DNA of 64,000 nucleotides from Spongiibacter pelagi. GTDB lineage: Bacteria; Pseudomonadota; Gammaproteobacteria; Pseudomonadales; Spongiibacteraceae. The DNA is taken from positions 62,001-126,000 of the forward strand of contig NZ_JACXLD010000006.1 of NCBI RefSeq assembly GCF_014705705.1. Direction: 5' to 3'. Below, in pieces: positions 8,898 to 17,474 of this stretch. Both the position numbers and the translations under genes were made by a program. The stretch's first letter is position 1; the number at the start of each line of letters is the position of its first letter. Under the pieces are notes generated by a model. The model searched no databases. It was given only the letters and a program-made list of their open reading frames with translations, and was not told the origin of the DNA.

Positions 8898-8929
8898 AAA
8901 GCGGCCGTTCCACATGGGAGAGCCGCTTT
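8898..8929 (-). terminator. Hairpin between the OmpA-repeat and TpsB-like genes
   Basis: Perfect 8-base stem (AAAGCGGC/GCCGCTTT) with a 16-base loop, 20 bases past the OmpA-repeat stop codon on the minus strand and followed by TTTATTA. The T-run is weak, so it may attenuate rather than stop transcription into the TpsB-like gene. Confidence 0.55.
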
Positions 8930-8949
8930 TAATAAGGGCTTGTTCTACA

Positions 8950-11271
8950 TCATTGGTCCAGAACGCGCAATTCAACACGGCGGTTGCGTGCCATGCCTTC
9001 ATCTGTTGTGTTTTCAGCAACGGGTTGGCTTTCACCGTAACCCTGTGCGCTGATGCGGTCAGGCTCAACACCTTTTGCGGTCAGGTAGTCGTAAACCGCC
9101 TTGGCGCGTTTGTCCGAAAGCACCTGATTGTACTCATCTGAGGCGCGGGAGTCTGTATGCCCAGCAATTTCAATCTTCTTCGCTTCAGAAGTATTGATGA
9201 CATTAACGGCGGCATCCAAGGTGACGATAGATTCTGGTTTCAACATATCGCTGTCGGTTTCGAAAAACACGCCTTCCAAACGCAGGGCGCCAGTGGCTAA
9301 TTCAAGTGAGCAGCCGTTTGGCAATACAGCGGCACCTGCCGGGGTATCGAGACAGCTGTCTTTGCTGTCGCAAACGCCATCGCCATCACCGTCGGCGCAG
9401 CTGCCAACATCAATCATATTGGGGTCGAGCAGGGCTAGCAGACCTTGTTGGTCGTCATCGCGGCCGTTGCCGTTGCCATTGCCGCCGTTACCGTTGGCGC
9501 CACCACCGAGAATGTCATTAACCGTACCACTGCCATCGGCGGTGTTTTGGTCATTGGTAGTCAGTGCGTCGGTCAGGCTGCCGCCGGTAAGATCATTAAC
9601 CGTCAGATCAAGTGGCGTAGTGAGCGGGGCCAGTGCGTCTACCAGAGGCGTGGTTACTGGCTCAAGGGTGCCAATCGCCAGTTCCTCAAGCGTGGTGTCT
9701 ACGCTGTCGGTCAGTGGGTCGAGGCCCAGATCAAGAGCGTCAACAATCGGTGACAGACCTTCACCGAGTGGGGCCACAATCACCGCCAGCGGTGAGCTGC
9801 CTTCCGCTGTTGAAGTTGTGCTGGGGCCGCCGCCGAGAATATCGTTAACCGCACCGTTGCCATCAGCGGTGTTGTCGTCGTTATTGGTCAACGCATCTTC
9901 TACAGAACCGCCGGTTAATTGGCCAACCAGACCGTCAACGGGGTCGGTTACGGGTTCAAGTACATCCAGCAGGGGCTCGGTTAGGGGAGCAGCTGCATCC
10001 AGAATGGGTTCCAGCAGTTGATCGTCAATGACATCGGTAATGGGATTTAGGCCCATGTCTAAGCCATCTACTACCGCAGCCAATGAATCAGCCAAGATTT
10101 GGCCAGTTTCACCCAGGCTGGATACTTCACCAGCTTCTTGACCGCTATTAGGGTAGGTATCGCCGCCCAAAGTGTCATTAACGGTGCCATCGCCATCGGC
10201 GGTGTTGTCATCGTTATTGGTTAAGGCGTCTTCCAGTGAGCCGCCAGTGATATCGGCCAGCGTGCCATCAACGGGATCAGTGATGGGTTCGATCTGGGCC
10301 AGCAGTTCTTCGGTCAATGGCGACAGCGCATCCAGCAGCGCGTGGAGAAGCTCGCTATCGACGGGGTCAGTGAGGGTGTCCAGCGAAACATCCAGAAAAT
10401 CGACCAGTGGCGCCAGACCTTCACCCAGCGGTTGAGTCAGGAATGGCAGTAGAGATTTCTCACCAGCTTCGGTGCCGCTGCCCGCAACTTGGTCGCCGCC
10501 GAGCAGGTCATTAACAATGCCATCACCATCGCTGGCATTGTCGTCGTTATTGGTCAGCGCATCTTCCAGTGAACCGCCGGTAACATCGGCAAGAATGCCA
10601 TCAACGGGATCAGTAACCGGCTCCAGTACAGCCAGCAATTCTTCAGTCAGTGGTGATAGGGCATCCAACAGGGCAACGCCGAGATTGTCATCAACCGCAT
10701 CGGTCAGTGGATCAAGGGTGACATCCAGCCAGTCGATAAGTGGAGCCAGACTTTCACCAAGAGGGCCAGTGATAGGGGCTAGGGCAGAAGCTTCGCCTGC
10801 TTCTGTGCCACTTGCAGAGTTCGTGGGGCCACTCAATAGGTCATTTACTGCGCCATTGCCATCGGCAGTGTTGTCATCAATATTGGTTAGCGCATCTTCC
10901 AGAGAGCCGCCGGTAAGGTCGAAAAGCAAACCGTCAACAGGGTCTGTTACCGGTTCAACTAAAGACAAAACCGGGGTTGTCAGTGGAGAAAGCCCTTCGA
11001 GTATGGGTTCCAGCAGCATGTCATCAATAGGATCGGTAAGGGGGTCTAGCCCCTTATTGATAGATTGAACCAGTGGGCTGATTCCACGGCCAAGTGGGCC
11101 GGTAATGGGAGCCAGTGGCGATAGCTCGGGTTCGAAACCTCTATGGCTAAGAATAGAGCTTAATATGGCCAGTGGCGGAGCCGCCTGAGCAGGTGCTGGG
11201 GCAGTTAACAGCCCGCCGGTAGTGATTGCTGAAATAGCCAAAGCTATTGCGTGCTGTTTCAGGGATTTCAT
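8950..11271 (-). CDS. Secreted OmpA-family protein with five 111-residue repeats
   Basis: A 773-residue exported protein. A signal peptide (about 1-30, ending AQA) is followed by five tandem repeats spanning about residues 51-591. In each repeat TGGSLEDALTN (or a close variant) recurs at residues 120, 231, 342, 453 and 562, giving a 111, 111, 111, 109 spacing. Each unit carries PLTDPVD-like helical segments and an Asp/Asn-rich NNDDNTADGNG stretch that could bind calcium. A Gly/Asn linker follows (about 590-605), then a thrombospondin-type-3-like Asp-rich segment with paired cysteines (DGDGDGVCD, about 627-654). Last comes an OmpA C-terminal peptidoglycan-binding domain (about 660-770; GHTDS, YNQVLSDKRA, NRRVELRV). 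Start: AGGAG six bases upstream. The protein is very acidic. Probably a wall-anchored surface or periplasm-spanning fibre; function unknown. Confidence 0.88.
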   Translation of the reverse strand: MKSLKQHAIALAISAITTGGLLTAPAPAQAAPPLAILSSILSHRGFEPELSPLAPITGPLGRGISPLVQSINKGLDPLTDPIDDMLLEPILEGLSPLTTPVLSLVEPVTDPVDGLLFDLTGGSLEDALTNIDDNTADGNGAVNDLLSGPTNSASGTEAGEASALAPITGPLGESLAPLIDWLDVTLDPLTDAVDDNLGVALLDALSPLTEELLAVLEPVTDPVDGILADVTGGSLEDALTNNDDNASDGDGIVNDLLGGDQVAGSGTEAGEKSLLPFLTQPLGEGLAPLVDFLDVSLDTLTDPVDSELLHALLDALSPLTEELLAQIEPITDPVDGTLADITGGSLEDALTNNDDNTADGDGTVNDTLGGDTYPNSGQEAGEVSSLGETGQILADSLAAVVDGLDMGLNPITDVIDDQLLEPILDAAAPLTEPLLDVLEPVTDPVDGLVGQLTGGSVEDALTNNDDNTADGNGAVNDILGGGPSTTSTAEGSSPLAVIVAPLGEGLSPIVDALDLGLDPLTDSVDTTLEELAIGTLEPVTTPLVDALAPLTTPLDLTVNDLTGGSLTDALTTNDQNTADGSGTVNDILGGGANGNGGNGNGNGRDDDQQGLLALLDPNMIDVGSCADGDGDGVCDSKDSCLDTPAGAAVLPNGCSLELATGALRLEGVFFETDSDMLKPESIVTLDAAVNVINTSEAKKIEIAGHTDSRASDEYNQVLSDKRAKAVYDYLTAKGVEPDRISAQGYGESQPVAENTTDEGMARNRRVELRVLDQ
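9499..11121 (-). repeat. Five in-frame tandem coding repeats, about 333 bp each
   Basis: These are the five repeat units of the OmpA-family gene (residues about 51-591), with a period of 333 bases for four units and 327 for the last interval. The units have diverged in sequence but keep the acidic TGGSLEDALTN core, so the array is old rather than a fresh amplification. Confidence 0.85.
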
Positions 11272-11722
11272 GTCGTACTCCTGACAAGGACATGGATCTG
11301 GAGAGGTGCTCCGGTCCGTGGAAAACTGGCTTTCCCTAGCGCTTGCTTGGTATTGAACAGGTGCAGTTGTTCAAAAATGCTTAGCGTCCTTGCTAAGTGT
11401 AACTACGTATATATTACAGAAAAGTTATAGCGTTAGAAGTCTTTACTGATATTTTTGTGGATAAATTTAGGTTTTTTTATGACTTAAATCTCGGTAGACA
11501 AAAATGTCGCTAATAATTTTTAGTTGTATGACTCGAAGTGCCTAATTTGTAACGTTTATTTCAGCTTAAAACCAAGCAAGCGCTTGTCTTTTGTTGGGGC
11601 AAATATATTGCTCAAGATGAGTTTGAGAATGATTTAATCCGTGGCTGAGGGTGTTTTCTAAGCCAGCGATTGAAGGTGTTTTTAAAAAAAGTTGCTGCTG
11701 GTTTGAGAGGAATATTGAAGAT
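11272..11722. promoter_or_regulatory. AT-rich intergenic region upstream of the OmpA-repeat gene
   Basis: About 450 bases without a supportable gene lie between the OmpA-repeat start and the speE terminator. The stretch 11400-11560 is markedly AT-rich compared with its surroundings and presumably carries the promoter and regulatory sites of the OmpA-repeat/TpsB-like pair. I could not single out convincing -35/-10 boxes. The last bases before the gene hold its AGGAG ribosome binding site. Confidence 0.45.
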
Positions 11723-11761
11723 AAAAAAATGCCCTGCTTAAGCGTTGGCTTAACGGGGCAT
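11723..11761 (-). terminator. Rho-independent terminator of speDE
   Basis: Minus-strand stem TGCCCCGTTAAG paired with CTTAAGCAGGGCA (small bulge), followed by seven T residues (11729 down to 11723). It lies about 90 bases past the speE stop codon. Confidence 0.85.
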
Positions 11762-11827
11762 GTGTTTGAGGGGCATGTGTTTGAGGGGCATGTGCTTGTG
11801 GGGCATGTACTTGTGGGGAAGTGTGCC
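11755..11827. repeat. 15-bp tandem repeat, four copies plus a partial one
   Basis: Units begin at 11755, 11770, 11785, 11800 and 11815, each based on GGGGCATGTGTTTGA. The first two are identical, the next two differ by 2-3 bases and the last is degenerate and partial. The array lies between the speE stop codon and the terminator, so it is transcribed in the speE 3' untranslated region. The first copy overlaps the terminator arm. Confidence 0.9.
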
Positions 11828-11850
11828 GCGTTTGGTTTATGGGACTCGAT

Positions 11851-12702
11851 TTATTGACCGAGACTGTCGACCAAATACTGAGGCAGGGCAAACGAGCCCA
11901 TGTGCAGCGCAGGATTGTAGTAACGCGTTTTAATGCCAGATTGCTTGAAGCGTTGTTGCAGGGTTGGCAAGTCCAGCTCTCTTGGCGCTGAAGACTCAGA
12001 GGCCCAAGCAAAGGTCATAATGCCGCCAACATAGGTGGGCACCGCCGCAGTATAAAACGCCGTGTCGGCAAACAGAGGCGACAATCGCTTACTGGTAGTG
12101 CTGACTTCTTCGGGTTGCATAAATGCCACGCCGTTCTGCGCAGCAAAAATGCCGCCGGGTTTTAAGCTGCGTTTAATCCCTTCATAGAAAGGAGAGGTAA
12201 ACAGCACTTCGCCGGGGCCGATAGGATCGGTACTGTCAGATAGAACGACATCAAACTTGCGATCGGTATTGCGAACGTAATCAATGCCGTCGCCAATCAC
12301 AATTTCTGCGCGCGGATTTTGATACGCGCCGGCAGAGTGATTGGGCAGGTATTTAACGCACATATCAATCACGGCTTGATCGATTTCTACTTGAACGACC
12401 CGTTCAACTTCTGGGTGTTTTAGTACTTCGCGCAGCAGTCCGCCGTCACCGCCACCAATAATCAACACGTCTTTGGCTTGCCCGTGGGCAAACAGGGGAA
12501 CGTGAGACAGCATTTCGTGGTAGATGAATTCGTCGCGCTCAGTGGTTTGGATAATGCCATCCAAGGCCATAACTCGCCCAAAACTGCCTGACTCAAAAAT
12601 AATCAGGTGTTGGTGGTCGGTTTTGTTTTCAAACAGGACTTCGCGAATTTCGAAGCCCTGATGATAACCTTGGTGCAGTGTTTCGTTGAGCCAGTCTGCC
12701 AT
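11851..12702 (-). CDS. speE: Spermidine synthase
   Basis: A 283-residue aminopropyltransferase that transfers the aminopropyl group of decarboxylated S-adenosylmethionine to putrescine, giving spermidine and methylthioadenosine. Motifs are the N-terminal strand domain ([24 protein letters not shown]), the nucleotide-binding [16 protein letters not shown] loop, [15 protein letters not shown], and the catalytic-Asp segment [15 protein letters not shown]. The ATG overlaps the speD stop as TAATG, so translation is coupled. Length and motif order match the bacterial family. A terminator follows. Methylthioadenosine salvage genes were not seen in the window. Confidence 0.97.
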   Translation of the reverse strand: MADWLNETLHQGYHQGFEIREVLFENKTDHQHLIIFESGSFGRVMALDGIIQTTERDEFIYHEMLSHVPLFAHGQAKDVLIIGGGDGGLLREVLKHPEVERVVQVEIDQAVIDMCVKYLPNHSAGAYQNPRAEIVIGDGIDYVRNTDRKFDVVLSDSTDPIGPGEVLFTSPFYEGIKRSLKPGGIFAAQNGVAFMQPEEVSTTSKRLSPLFADTAFYTAAVPTYVGGIMTFAWASESSAPRELDLPTLQQRFKQSGIKTRYYNPALHMGSFALPQYLVDSLGQ

Positions 12703-13151
12703 TAGTCCATTCTGCCGCGCAGGTTTTCACCCACTTCGACCCGAGATGGATTAAAAGCGGCCTGAAGAATTTCAACGGCTAATTCAGGCTTGGCATCGCC
12801 ACACATGAATACGTCAAAAGCGGCGTAGTCGCGCTCTGGCCATGTGTGAACACTGATATGAGATTCCGCCAGAACCGCAACACCGGAAATACCGCCATTG
12901 GGCGTAAAGTGGTGCATGTGAATGTGCAGCAGGGTCGCGCCACATTCTCTTACACAGTCCAAAAAGGCTTGTTCCATACGGGGAATATCATCGAGGTGGG
13001 AAGCGCCCCATAAATCGATGATCAGGTGCGTGCCAGCGTAGTGTACGCCGTCGCGAACGATGAAATGGTCGAGGTTTTCGTCCGATTTAGTAATCGGCTT
13101 ACAAGTGGCAGCGCCGGCCTCCATAGAAGGCATAAGATCCAAGCTTTTCAT
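12702..13151 (-). CDS. speD: S-adenosylmethionine decarboxylase proenzyme
   Basis: A pyruvoyl-dependent enzyme that makes decarboxylated AdoMet for SpeE. In the 149-residue proenzyme, the self-cleavage serine that becomes the pyruvoyl group lies in [13 protein letters not shown], followed by [12 protein letters not shown] with the catalytic Cys. This is the short class 1 type found in many bacteria and archaea rather than the long E. coli type. The N-terminal 25 residues ([20 protein letters not shown]) are an extra extension. GGAGG lies 11 bases before the ATG. First gene of a speD-speE operon; the 230-base gap to the divergent msrA holds its promoter. Confidence 0.95.
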   Translation of the reverse strand: MKSLDLMPSMEAGAATCKPITKSDENLDHFIVRDGVHYAGTHLIIDLWGASHLDDIPRMEQAFLDCVRECGATLLHIHMHHFTPNGGISGVAVLAESHISVHTWPERDYAAFDVFMCGDAKPELAVEILQAAFNPSRVEVGENLRGRMD

Positions 13152-13381
13152 TTAGCATAAATCCTCCGCAGGGGTGAAAGGGACGGGGATTTAACCTGTT
13201 TTTTTCTCTAATTGCAATAAAAAACGGTGGTTTTTTGAACGGTTTGCCAATGCTAATCTATTGAAAGAAAAGGGAGTTTTTTCTATGCCCTGCGGGATTC
13301 GGGAAATTGAACAGCGTGTGGCTTACAGACCCTTATAGCAGTGCTATTCTGCATTGCTGACGCGATAAAACTGGACGAAAA

Positions 13382-14026
13382 ATGAACATTTTTGACCGCT
13401 ATAAAAAGCCCATGACCCTGCCAACAAAAGAACAGGCCCTGCCCGGTCGTGAGCGTGCTATGCCGGTGGCTGAACGACACGTGGTGTTGAACTCGCCAAT
13501 GACAGAACCTTTTCCAGCAGAGTATGAACAGGTGTTAGTTGGTCTTGGCTGTTTTTGGGGAGCGGAACGCAAATTCTGGACTCAGCCCGGTGTGTACACC
13601 ACGGCGGTGGGGTATAGCGCAGGGGTAACGCCGAATCCCACTTATGAGGAAGTGTGCTCGGGGATGACTGGCCACAATGAAGTGGTATTGGTGGTTTTTG
13701 ATCCTGAGGTGCTTAGTTTTAAGTCTCTGCTTAAAGTGTTTTGGGAGAGTCACAATCCAACTCAAGGCATGCGGCAGGGCAATGATATTGGCACACAGTA
13801 TCGCTCGGGGATTTATTGTTCTACGCCACAGCAATGTGAGATGGCAGCGGAGTCGCTGAGTCAATATCAGCAAGATTTGGCCACAGCGGGTTTGCCGGAA
13901 ATTACCACCGAGGTGCAAATGGCGGGGCCGTTTTATTACGCGGAAGATTATCACCAGCAATATCTGGCGAAAAACCCCGGTGGCTATTGTGGTCTAGGCG
14001 GCACCGGGGTGTCGTGTACTCTCTAG
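13382..14026 (+). CDS. msrA: Peptide methionine sulfoxide reductase MsrA
   Basis: A 214-residue repair enzyme that reduces the S-epimer of methionine sulfoxide using thioredoxin. The catalytic motif [10 protein letters not shown] has the nucleophilic Cys. [22 protein letters not shown] and the FFxSHxPTQ-like [24 protein letters not shown] segment follow, and the resolving cysteines sit in the C-terminal [13 protein letters not shown] tail. The N-terminal extension (about 45 residues before the core) is of the E. coli long MsrA type. It stands alone, divergent from speD. The thioredoxin TrxC is encoded elsewhere in the window. Confidence 0.96.
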   Translation: MNIFDRYKKPMTLPTKEQALPGRERAMPVAERHVVLNSPMTEPFPAEYEQVLVGLGCFWGAERKFWTQPGVYTTAVGYSAGVTPNPTYEEVCSGMTGHNEVVLVVFDPEVLSFKSLLKVFWESHNPTQGMRQGNDIGTQYRSGIYCSTPQQCEMAAESLSQYQQDLATAGLPEITTEVQMAGPFYYAEDYHQQYLAKNPGGYCGLGGTGVSCTL

Positions 14027-14029
14027 CGA

Positions 14030-14359
14030 CTATTCCTTTTCTTTAGTGCTACTGCTGCTGCGGCGACGTGTGCCGGTTGCCGCTTTTGCTGCAGCGGCGG
14101 CGGCCTCAGCGGTGGTTTTTATCGGCGACTTTTTCTCCGCTTCTTTGTCTTTTTTAACAAAGCCTTTTAAAAAGCGCGAGGTAACATCCAGTGTTTTCAT
14201 ACCTTCATTTAACGCGGATTTAGCAAGGGACTGGATGAGCTCGGTGTCGCCATCGCTGACGCGGGTATATACCGCTTCCCATAATGGCTGCATATCGGGC
14301 AGGCCAATTAGGCGGCGCAGCTCTTCGGGTTCAATGTCGACTTCTACGTTTATTTTCAT
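14030..14359 (-). CDS. DUF6489-like conserved protein
   Basis: A 109-residue protein beginning MKINVEVDIEPEELRRLIGLPD, a pattern I associate with the DUF6489 family of short proteobacterial proteins. Residues 1-70 look like a strand followed by helices (LWEAVYTRV, ELIQSLAKSALNEGMKTLD). The last 40 residues are low-complexity: Lys/Glu, then an alanine run (AEAAAAAAKAA), then RRRSSSS, probably a disordered basic tail. Some relatives occur near polyhydroxyalkanoate or phasin-like genes, but nothing here shows that. It ends 3 bases from the convergent msrA stop. Function unknown. Confidence 0.75.
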   Translation of the reverse strand: MKINVEVDIEPEELRRLIGLPDMQPLWEAVYTRVSDGDTELIQSLAKSALNEGMKTLDVTSRFLKGFVKKDKEAEKKSPIKTTAEAAAAAAKAATGTRRRSSSSTKEKE

Positions 14360-14438
14360 GTCGGCAACCTGTTGTGAGATTCCGACTCAGTATGCCACTG
14401 CTACGAGTAGGGTCAACTGGCGATAGTGGCTTGAATAC

Positions 14439-15158
14439 TTAAAGAAAAAGCTTTGATATCAGGGCGGGGACAGCAGTCTCGACTTTTAATATGCGCGAGC
14501 CAAAGCTAAAGGCCTCACAGCCGGCGGCCATTAATTTTTCAACCTCGTAGGGAATAAATCCGCCTTCGGGGCCGATGGCGAGTAATTGAGATTCCTTTAA
14601 ATTTCTTTCTGGATATTCAGAAAGCGACAGAGACGCATAGGGATGGGCGAGCCAGCCCTTGGTGTTTTTAAGTCGATCCGGTAGTTGATCTTCCGCAAAG
14701 GGTTTAAAGAGTTTGGCTCTTTCCAGCGTGGGTAAAATCGTGTCGCCGGATTGCTCAAGTCCTTCGATCATTGCTGCGTGTAAGTGGGCATCATCGACCA
14801 GTGGGCTTTGCCAATAACTTTTTTCTACGCGGTAGCTGTTAAGCAAAATTATGTGTTTTACGCCTAGTTCTGTTGCGCTGCGTAGAATTCGACGAGCCGC
14901 TTTGGGGCGCGGCAGCGCCAGTAATAAAGTGAGCGGGAGTTTGGCGGGTGGCATTGCATTGAGGCTGACGCGCAGTTCAATTTTATCGCTTATGGATACA
15001 GTCTCTGCGCTGCCTAACTTGCCACCTAGCAGCCCGCATTTCAGTGTGTCACCGACTTGAGCCTTGAGCACTTCTCGAATGTGTTTTGCGCGGTGGTCGT
15101 TGATTTGAACCGTATTTTCCTGAATAAAATCTTCAGGGTTTAGCAAAATCACATTCAT
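14439..15158 (-). CDS. rsmE: 16S rRNA (uracil-1498-N3)-methyltransferase RsmE
   Basis: A SPOUT-class methyltransferase that modifies U1498 in helix 44 of 16S rRNA. The 239-residue protein has an N-terminal PUA-like domain (HRAKHIREVLKAQVGDTLKCG) and a C-terminal trefoil-knot domain with LLALPRPKAARRILRSATELGV, the SAM-binding IGPEGGFIPYEVEKL and the knot segment FGSRILKVETAVPALISKL. It starts with ATG 27 bases after rimO ends on the same strand, so the two translation-related genes may form a unit. Confidence 0.95.
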   Translation of the reverse strand: MNVILLNPEDFIQENTVQINDHRAKHIREVLKAQVGDTLKCGLLGGKLGSAETVSISDKIELRVSLNAMPPAKLPLTLLLALPRPKAARRILRSATELGVKHIILLNSYRVEKSYWQSPLVDDAHLHAAMIEGLEQSGDTILPTLERAKLFKPFAEDQLPDRLKNTKGWLAHPYASLSLSEYPERNLKESQLLAIGPEGGFIPYEVEKLMAAGCEAFSFGSRILKVETAVPALISKLFL

Positions 15159-15185
15159 CGTTGGGAATAGCCAGCTAGCAAAAAA

Positions 15186-16520
15186 TTACGCCGGTTCGGC
15201 CCACAGGTCGTAGTCGTCGGCACCGATGATATTTACCACCAAGGCATCGCCGGGCTGTACATCGGTTACACCGTCTAGATAGACCTTGCCGTCAATTTCT
15301 GGGGCATCGGCAATGCTGCGACCGATAGCGCCTTCTTCATCAACATAATCAATCAGGATTTCTTCCTGATTGCCGATCCGTTGCTGTAAGCGTTGTGCGG
15401 AAATTTCTTGAGCGACAGCCATAAAGCGTTCCCAGCGCTCGCGTTTAATCTCGTCTGGCACCTGATCGGGCAGATCGTTGGCGGTGGCGCCGTCAACCGG
15501 GGAGTATTCGAAACAGCCAACCCGATCCAATTGCGCTTCCTGCAGCCAATCCAAAAGCATTTGGAAATCTTCTTCGGTTTCGCCGGGGAAGCCGACAATA
15601 AAGGTGGAGCGAATCACCAGATCGGGGCACTGTTCACGCCACGCTTTGATGCGCTCAAGGGTTTTTTCCTGATGCGCCGGGCGCTTCATTGCTTTGAGAA
15701 TTTTGGGGCTGGCGTGCTGAAAGGGAATATCCAGATAGGGCAGGATTTTGCCTTCGGCCATCAGCGGAATCACATTGTCGACATGGGGGTAGGGGTACAC
15801 GTAGTGTAGTCGCACCCAAACGCCCATTTCGCCGAGCGCCTCGCAAAGTTCTAACATGCGGCTTTTAACCGGGCGGCCATTCCAGAAGCCGGTGCGGTAT
15901 TTAATATCTACGCCGTAGGCGCTGGTGTCTTGAGAGATGACCAGTAGTTCGCGCACGCCGGCATTGACCAGTCGCTGCGCTTCTTCAAGTACATCGCCCA
16001 CTGGGCGGCTAACCAAGTCGCCACGCATGGAAGGAATAATGCAGAAGCTACAGCGGTGATTGCAACCTTCTGAAATTTTCAAATAAGCGTAATGGCGAGG
16101 TGTTAATTTGATGCCTTGTGGTGGCACAAGATCGACAAAGGGATCGTGCTGGCTTTCTTGCGGCGCCCATTCATGCACGGCGCTGACCACTTCTTCATAG
16201 GCCGCGGGGCCACTTACCGCGAGCACATCTGGGTGAACTTCGCGGATTTTGCTGTCGTCGCCCATACAGCCAGTGACGATGACTTTGCCGTTTTCTTTTA
16301 GGGCTTCGCCAATGGCGTCGAGGGATTCCTGCTTGGCGCTGTCGATAAAACCGCAGGTATTCACCACGACCACATCGGCGTCTTCATAGCTGGGAACCAC
16401 GTCATAGCCTTCCATGCGCAGCTGAGTGAGGATGCGTTCAGAGTCCACCAAGGCTTTTGGACAACCGAGGCTGACCATGCCGACTTTTTTGGCGGGGGCT
16501 TTGCTGGGGGACTGACTCAT
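15186..16520 (-). CDS. rimO: Ribosomal protein uS12 methylthiotransferase RimO
   Basis: A radical-SAM enzyme that adds a methylthio group to an Asp of ribosomal protein S12. The start is set at [20 protein letters not shown] (base 16520), giving 444 residues like E. coli RimO; the open frame continues upstream to 16742 but that 74-residue extension shows no homology. The N-terminal UPF0004 domain binds one cluster ([27 protein letters not shown]). The radical-SAM CxxxCxxC is in [21 protein letters not shown]-terminal TRAM domain follows (about 380-444). AGG lies 10 bases upstream of the chosen ATG. Confidence 0.95.
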   Translation of the reverse strand: MSQSPSKAPAKKVGMVSLGCPKALVDSERILTQLRMEGYDVVPSYEDADVVVVNTCGFIDSAKQESLDAIGEALKENGKVIVTGCMGDDSKIREVHPDVLAVSGPAAYEEVVSAVHEWAPQESQHDPFVDLVPPQGIKLTPRHYAYLKISEGCNHRCSFCIIPSMRGDLVSRPVGDVLEEAQRLVNAGVRELLVISQDTSAYGVDIKYRTGFWNGRPVKSRMLELCEALGEMGVWVRLHYVYPYPHVDNVIPLMAEGKILPYLDIPFQHASPKILKAMKRPAHQEKTLERIKAWREQCPDLVIRSTFIVGFPGETEEDFQMLLDWLQEAQLDRVGCFEYSPVDGATANDLPDQVPDEIKRERWERFMAVAQEISAQRLQQRIGNQEEILIDYVDEEGAIGRSIADAPEIDGKVYLDGVTDVQPGDALVVNIIGADDYDLWAEPA

Positions 16521-16769
16521 GGATGGAAAACCTGTGGGTGAAGAGGCGGCGATTTTAGCATGTTCAATCCCAATTGGCTTTCTGGGGTTTCTGGTTTTTA
16601 CGAGCACTCTAGGTTGATCTTTCAAGTTTATTTGGGTTAAAAAGCGCCCGTTTCTTCCAATGGCGCACTTTTCGGCTTTGTCAAAAGCTATTGGTGGGCT
16701 GCTTTTTTGTTTACTCTTCCACGTAGTTCTCGGTTTGAACACGGATTTGGATTTGAAATGGACATCGCT

Positions 16770-17348
16770 ATGAAAAAAATGCTTTCCTCTCTTTTCGCTA
16801 CCGTTTGTGTCATTGCCGCTGTCACCAGCGTTAATGCAGTGGCTGAATCTTCAACAAGCTGGGCAGAAGCCCCATTGGCGGCAGCCTTGAATGAAAATTC
16901 AAGTTTGCTCGATGGCGAGACGGTTTCCGTTAGCTTGGCGTATAGCGCACCGGGGCCGCAGGGCTATGGTTTTGGTTCACGGGTGTTGAAGCCGCTGGCC
17001 AAATCCCGCGCAAGCGATGAAATTAAACAAGAGTTGCTGGCCTTAAAGCAGGCGGCTTTTGAGATGATGCCTGAAAGCGTGGTGCAAACCACAAATCGTC
17101 AATCGCGTTATCACCTGCAGATTGATGTTGCTGCGCAGGACTATATCGGCGGTGAAGAGCCGGTAAAACACAAAATTCGCTTTTCACTTTCGAGAAAAGG
17201 CATGAGCCGCGATCTGGTCACTGAAACCTATTTGATCGAGTCGGGTGTGAGCTTGTCTTCTCAAGATGTGGTGGCGAGCTTAGGCAATGTGCTGGGTAAA
17301 GTGGGTGTTGAACCTGCGCTTGTTCAGTCTATTAGCGCAGTAAATTAG
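16770..17348 (+). CDS. Exported protein of unknown function, 192 residues
   Basis: The start is placed at [12 protein letters not shown] (base 16770) because it begins a standard Sec signal peptide (about 1-25, ending VNAVAES); the longer frame from 16707 would put 21 polar residues in front. The mature protein is mixed alpha/beta with an Ala/Ser-rich start. No Cys, repeats or recognised motif were seen. [23 protein letters not shown] and [11 protein letters not shown] look like beta strands. A second exported gene follows after 126 bases that hold two hairpins. Probably periplasmic; function unknown. Confidence 0.72.
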   Translation: MKKMLSSLFATVCVIAAVTSVNAVAESSTSWAEAPLAAALNENSSLLDGETVSVSLAYSAPGPQGYGFGSRVLKPLAKSRASDEIKQELLALKQAAFEMMPESVVQTTNRQSRYHLQIDVAAQDYIGGEEPVKHKIRFSLSRKGMSRDLVTETYLIESGVSLSSQDVVASLGNVLGKVGVEPALVQSISAVN

Positions 17349-17380
17349 TGCTTATTGCCTCAAATTAGATTTGCTGGATC

Positions 17381-17430
17381 ACTTTTCGGTTGGCGAAAAA
17401 GTCGTTAGTAAGCCGAACAGGAAGTTCGGC
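17381..17430. other. Two adjacent hairpins between the exported-protein genes
   Basis: The first stem is ACTTTTCG/CGAAAAAGT at 17381-17402 with one bulge. The second is a perfect 7-pair stem, GCCGAAC/GTTCGGC, with a 5-base loop at 17412-17430. Neither is followed by a T-run, so they are more likely transcript-processing or stability elements than terminators. Confidence 0.5.
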
Positions 17431-17474
17431 AGGGAAATCTGATAGGGAGATCGGTTAGGGACGTCGAAAGTATC

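Noticed and set aside
9128-10021. Long plus-strand open frame antisense to the OmpA-repeat gene
   Set aside because: It is a by-product of the repetitive, codon-biased coding on the other strand; Ser/Pro/Thr-rich with no start signal or family.
8950-11271. Collagen-like triple helix
   Set aside because: Such repeats are sometimes named collagen-like, but no Gly-X-Y periodicity is present.
11755-11827. Possible CRISPR array
   Set aside because: The units are contiguous 15-mers with no unique spacers and no cas genes nearby.
11682-12011. Minus-strand open frame that runs through the 15-bp repeats as HAPQT-type pentapeptides
   Set aside because: It overlaps speE in another frame and crosses the terminator; no ribosome binding site.
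13219-13238. AAAAAAC...GTTTTTT hairpin upstream of speD
   Set aside because: The stem is almost only A-T pairs and sits in a divergent promoter gap, so it is more likely AT-rich promoter sequence than a terminator or riboswitch.
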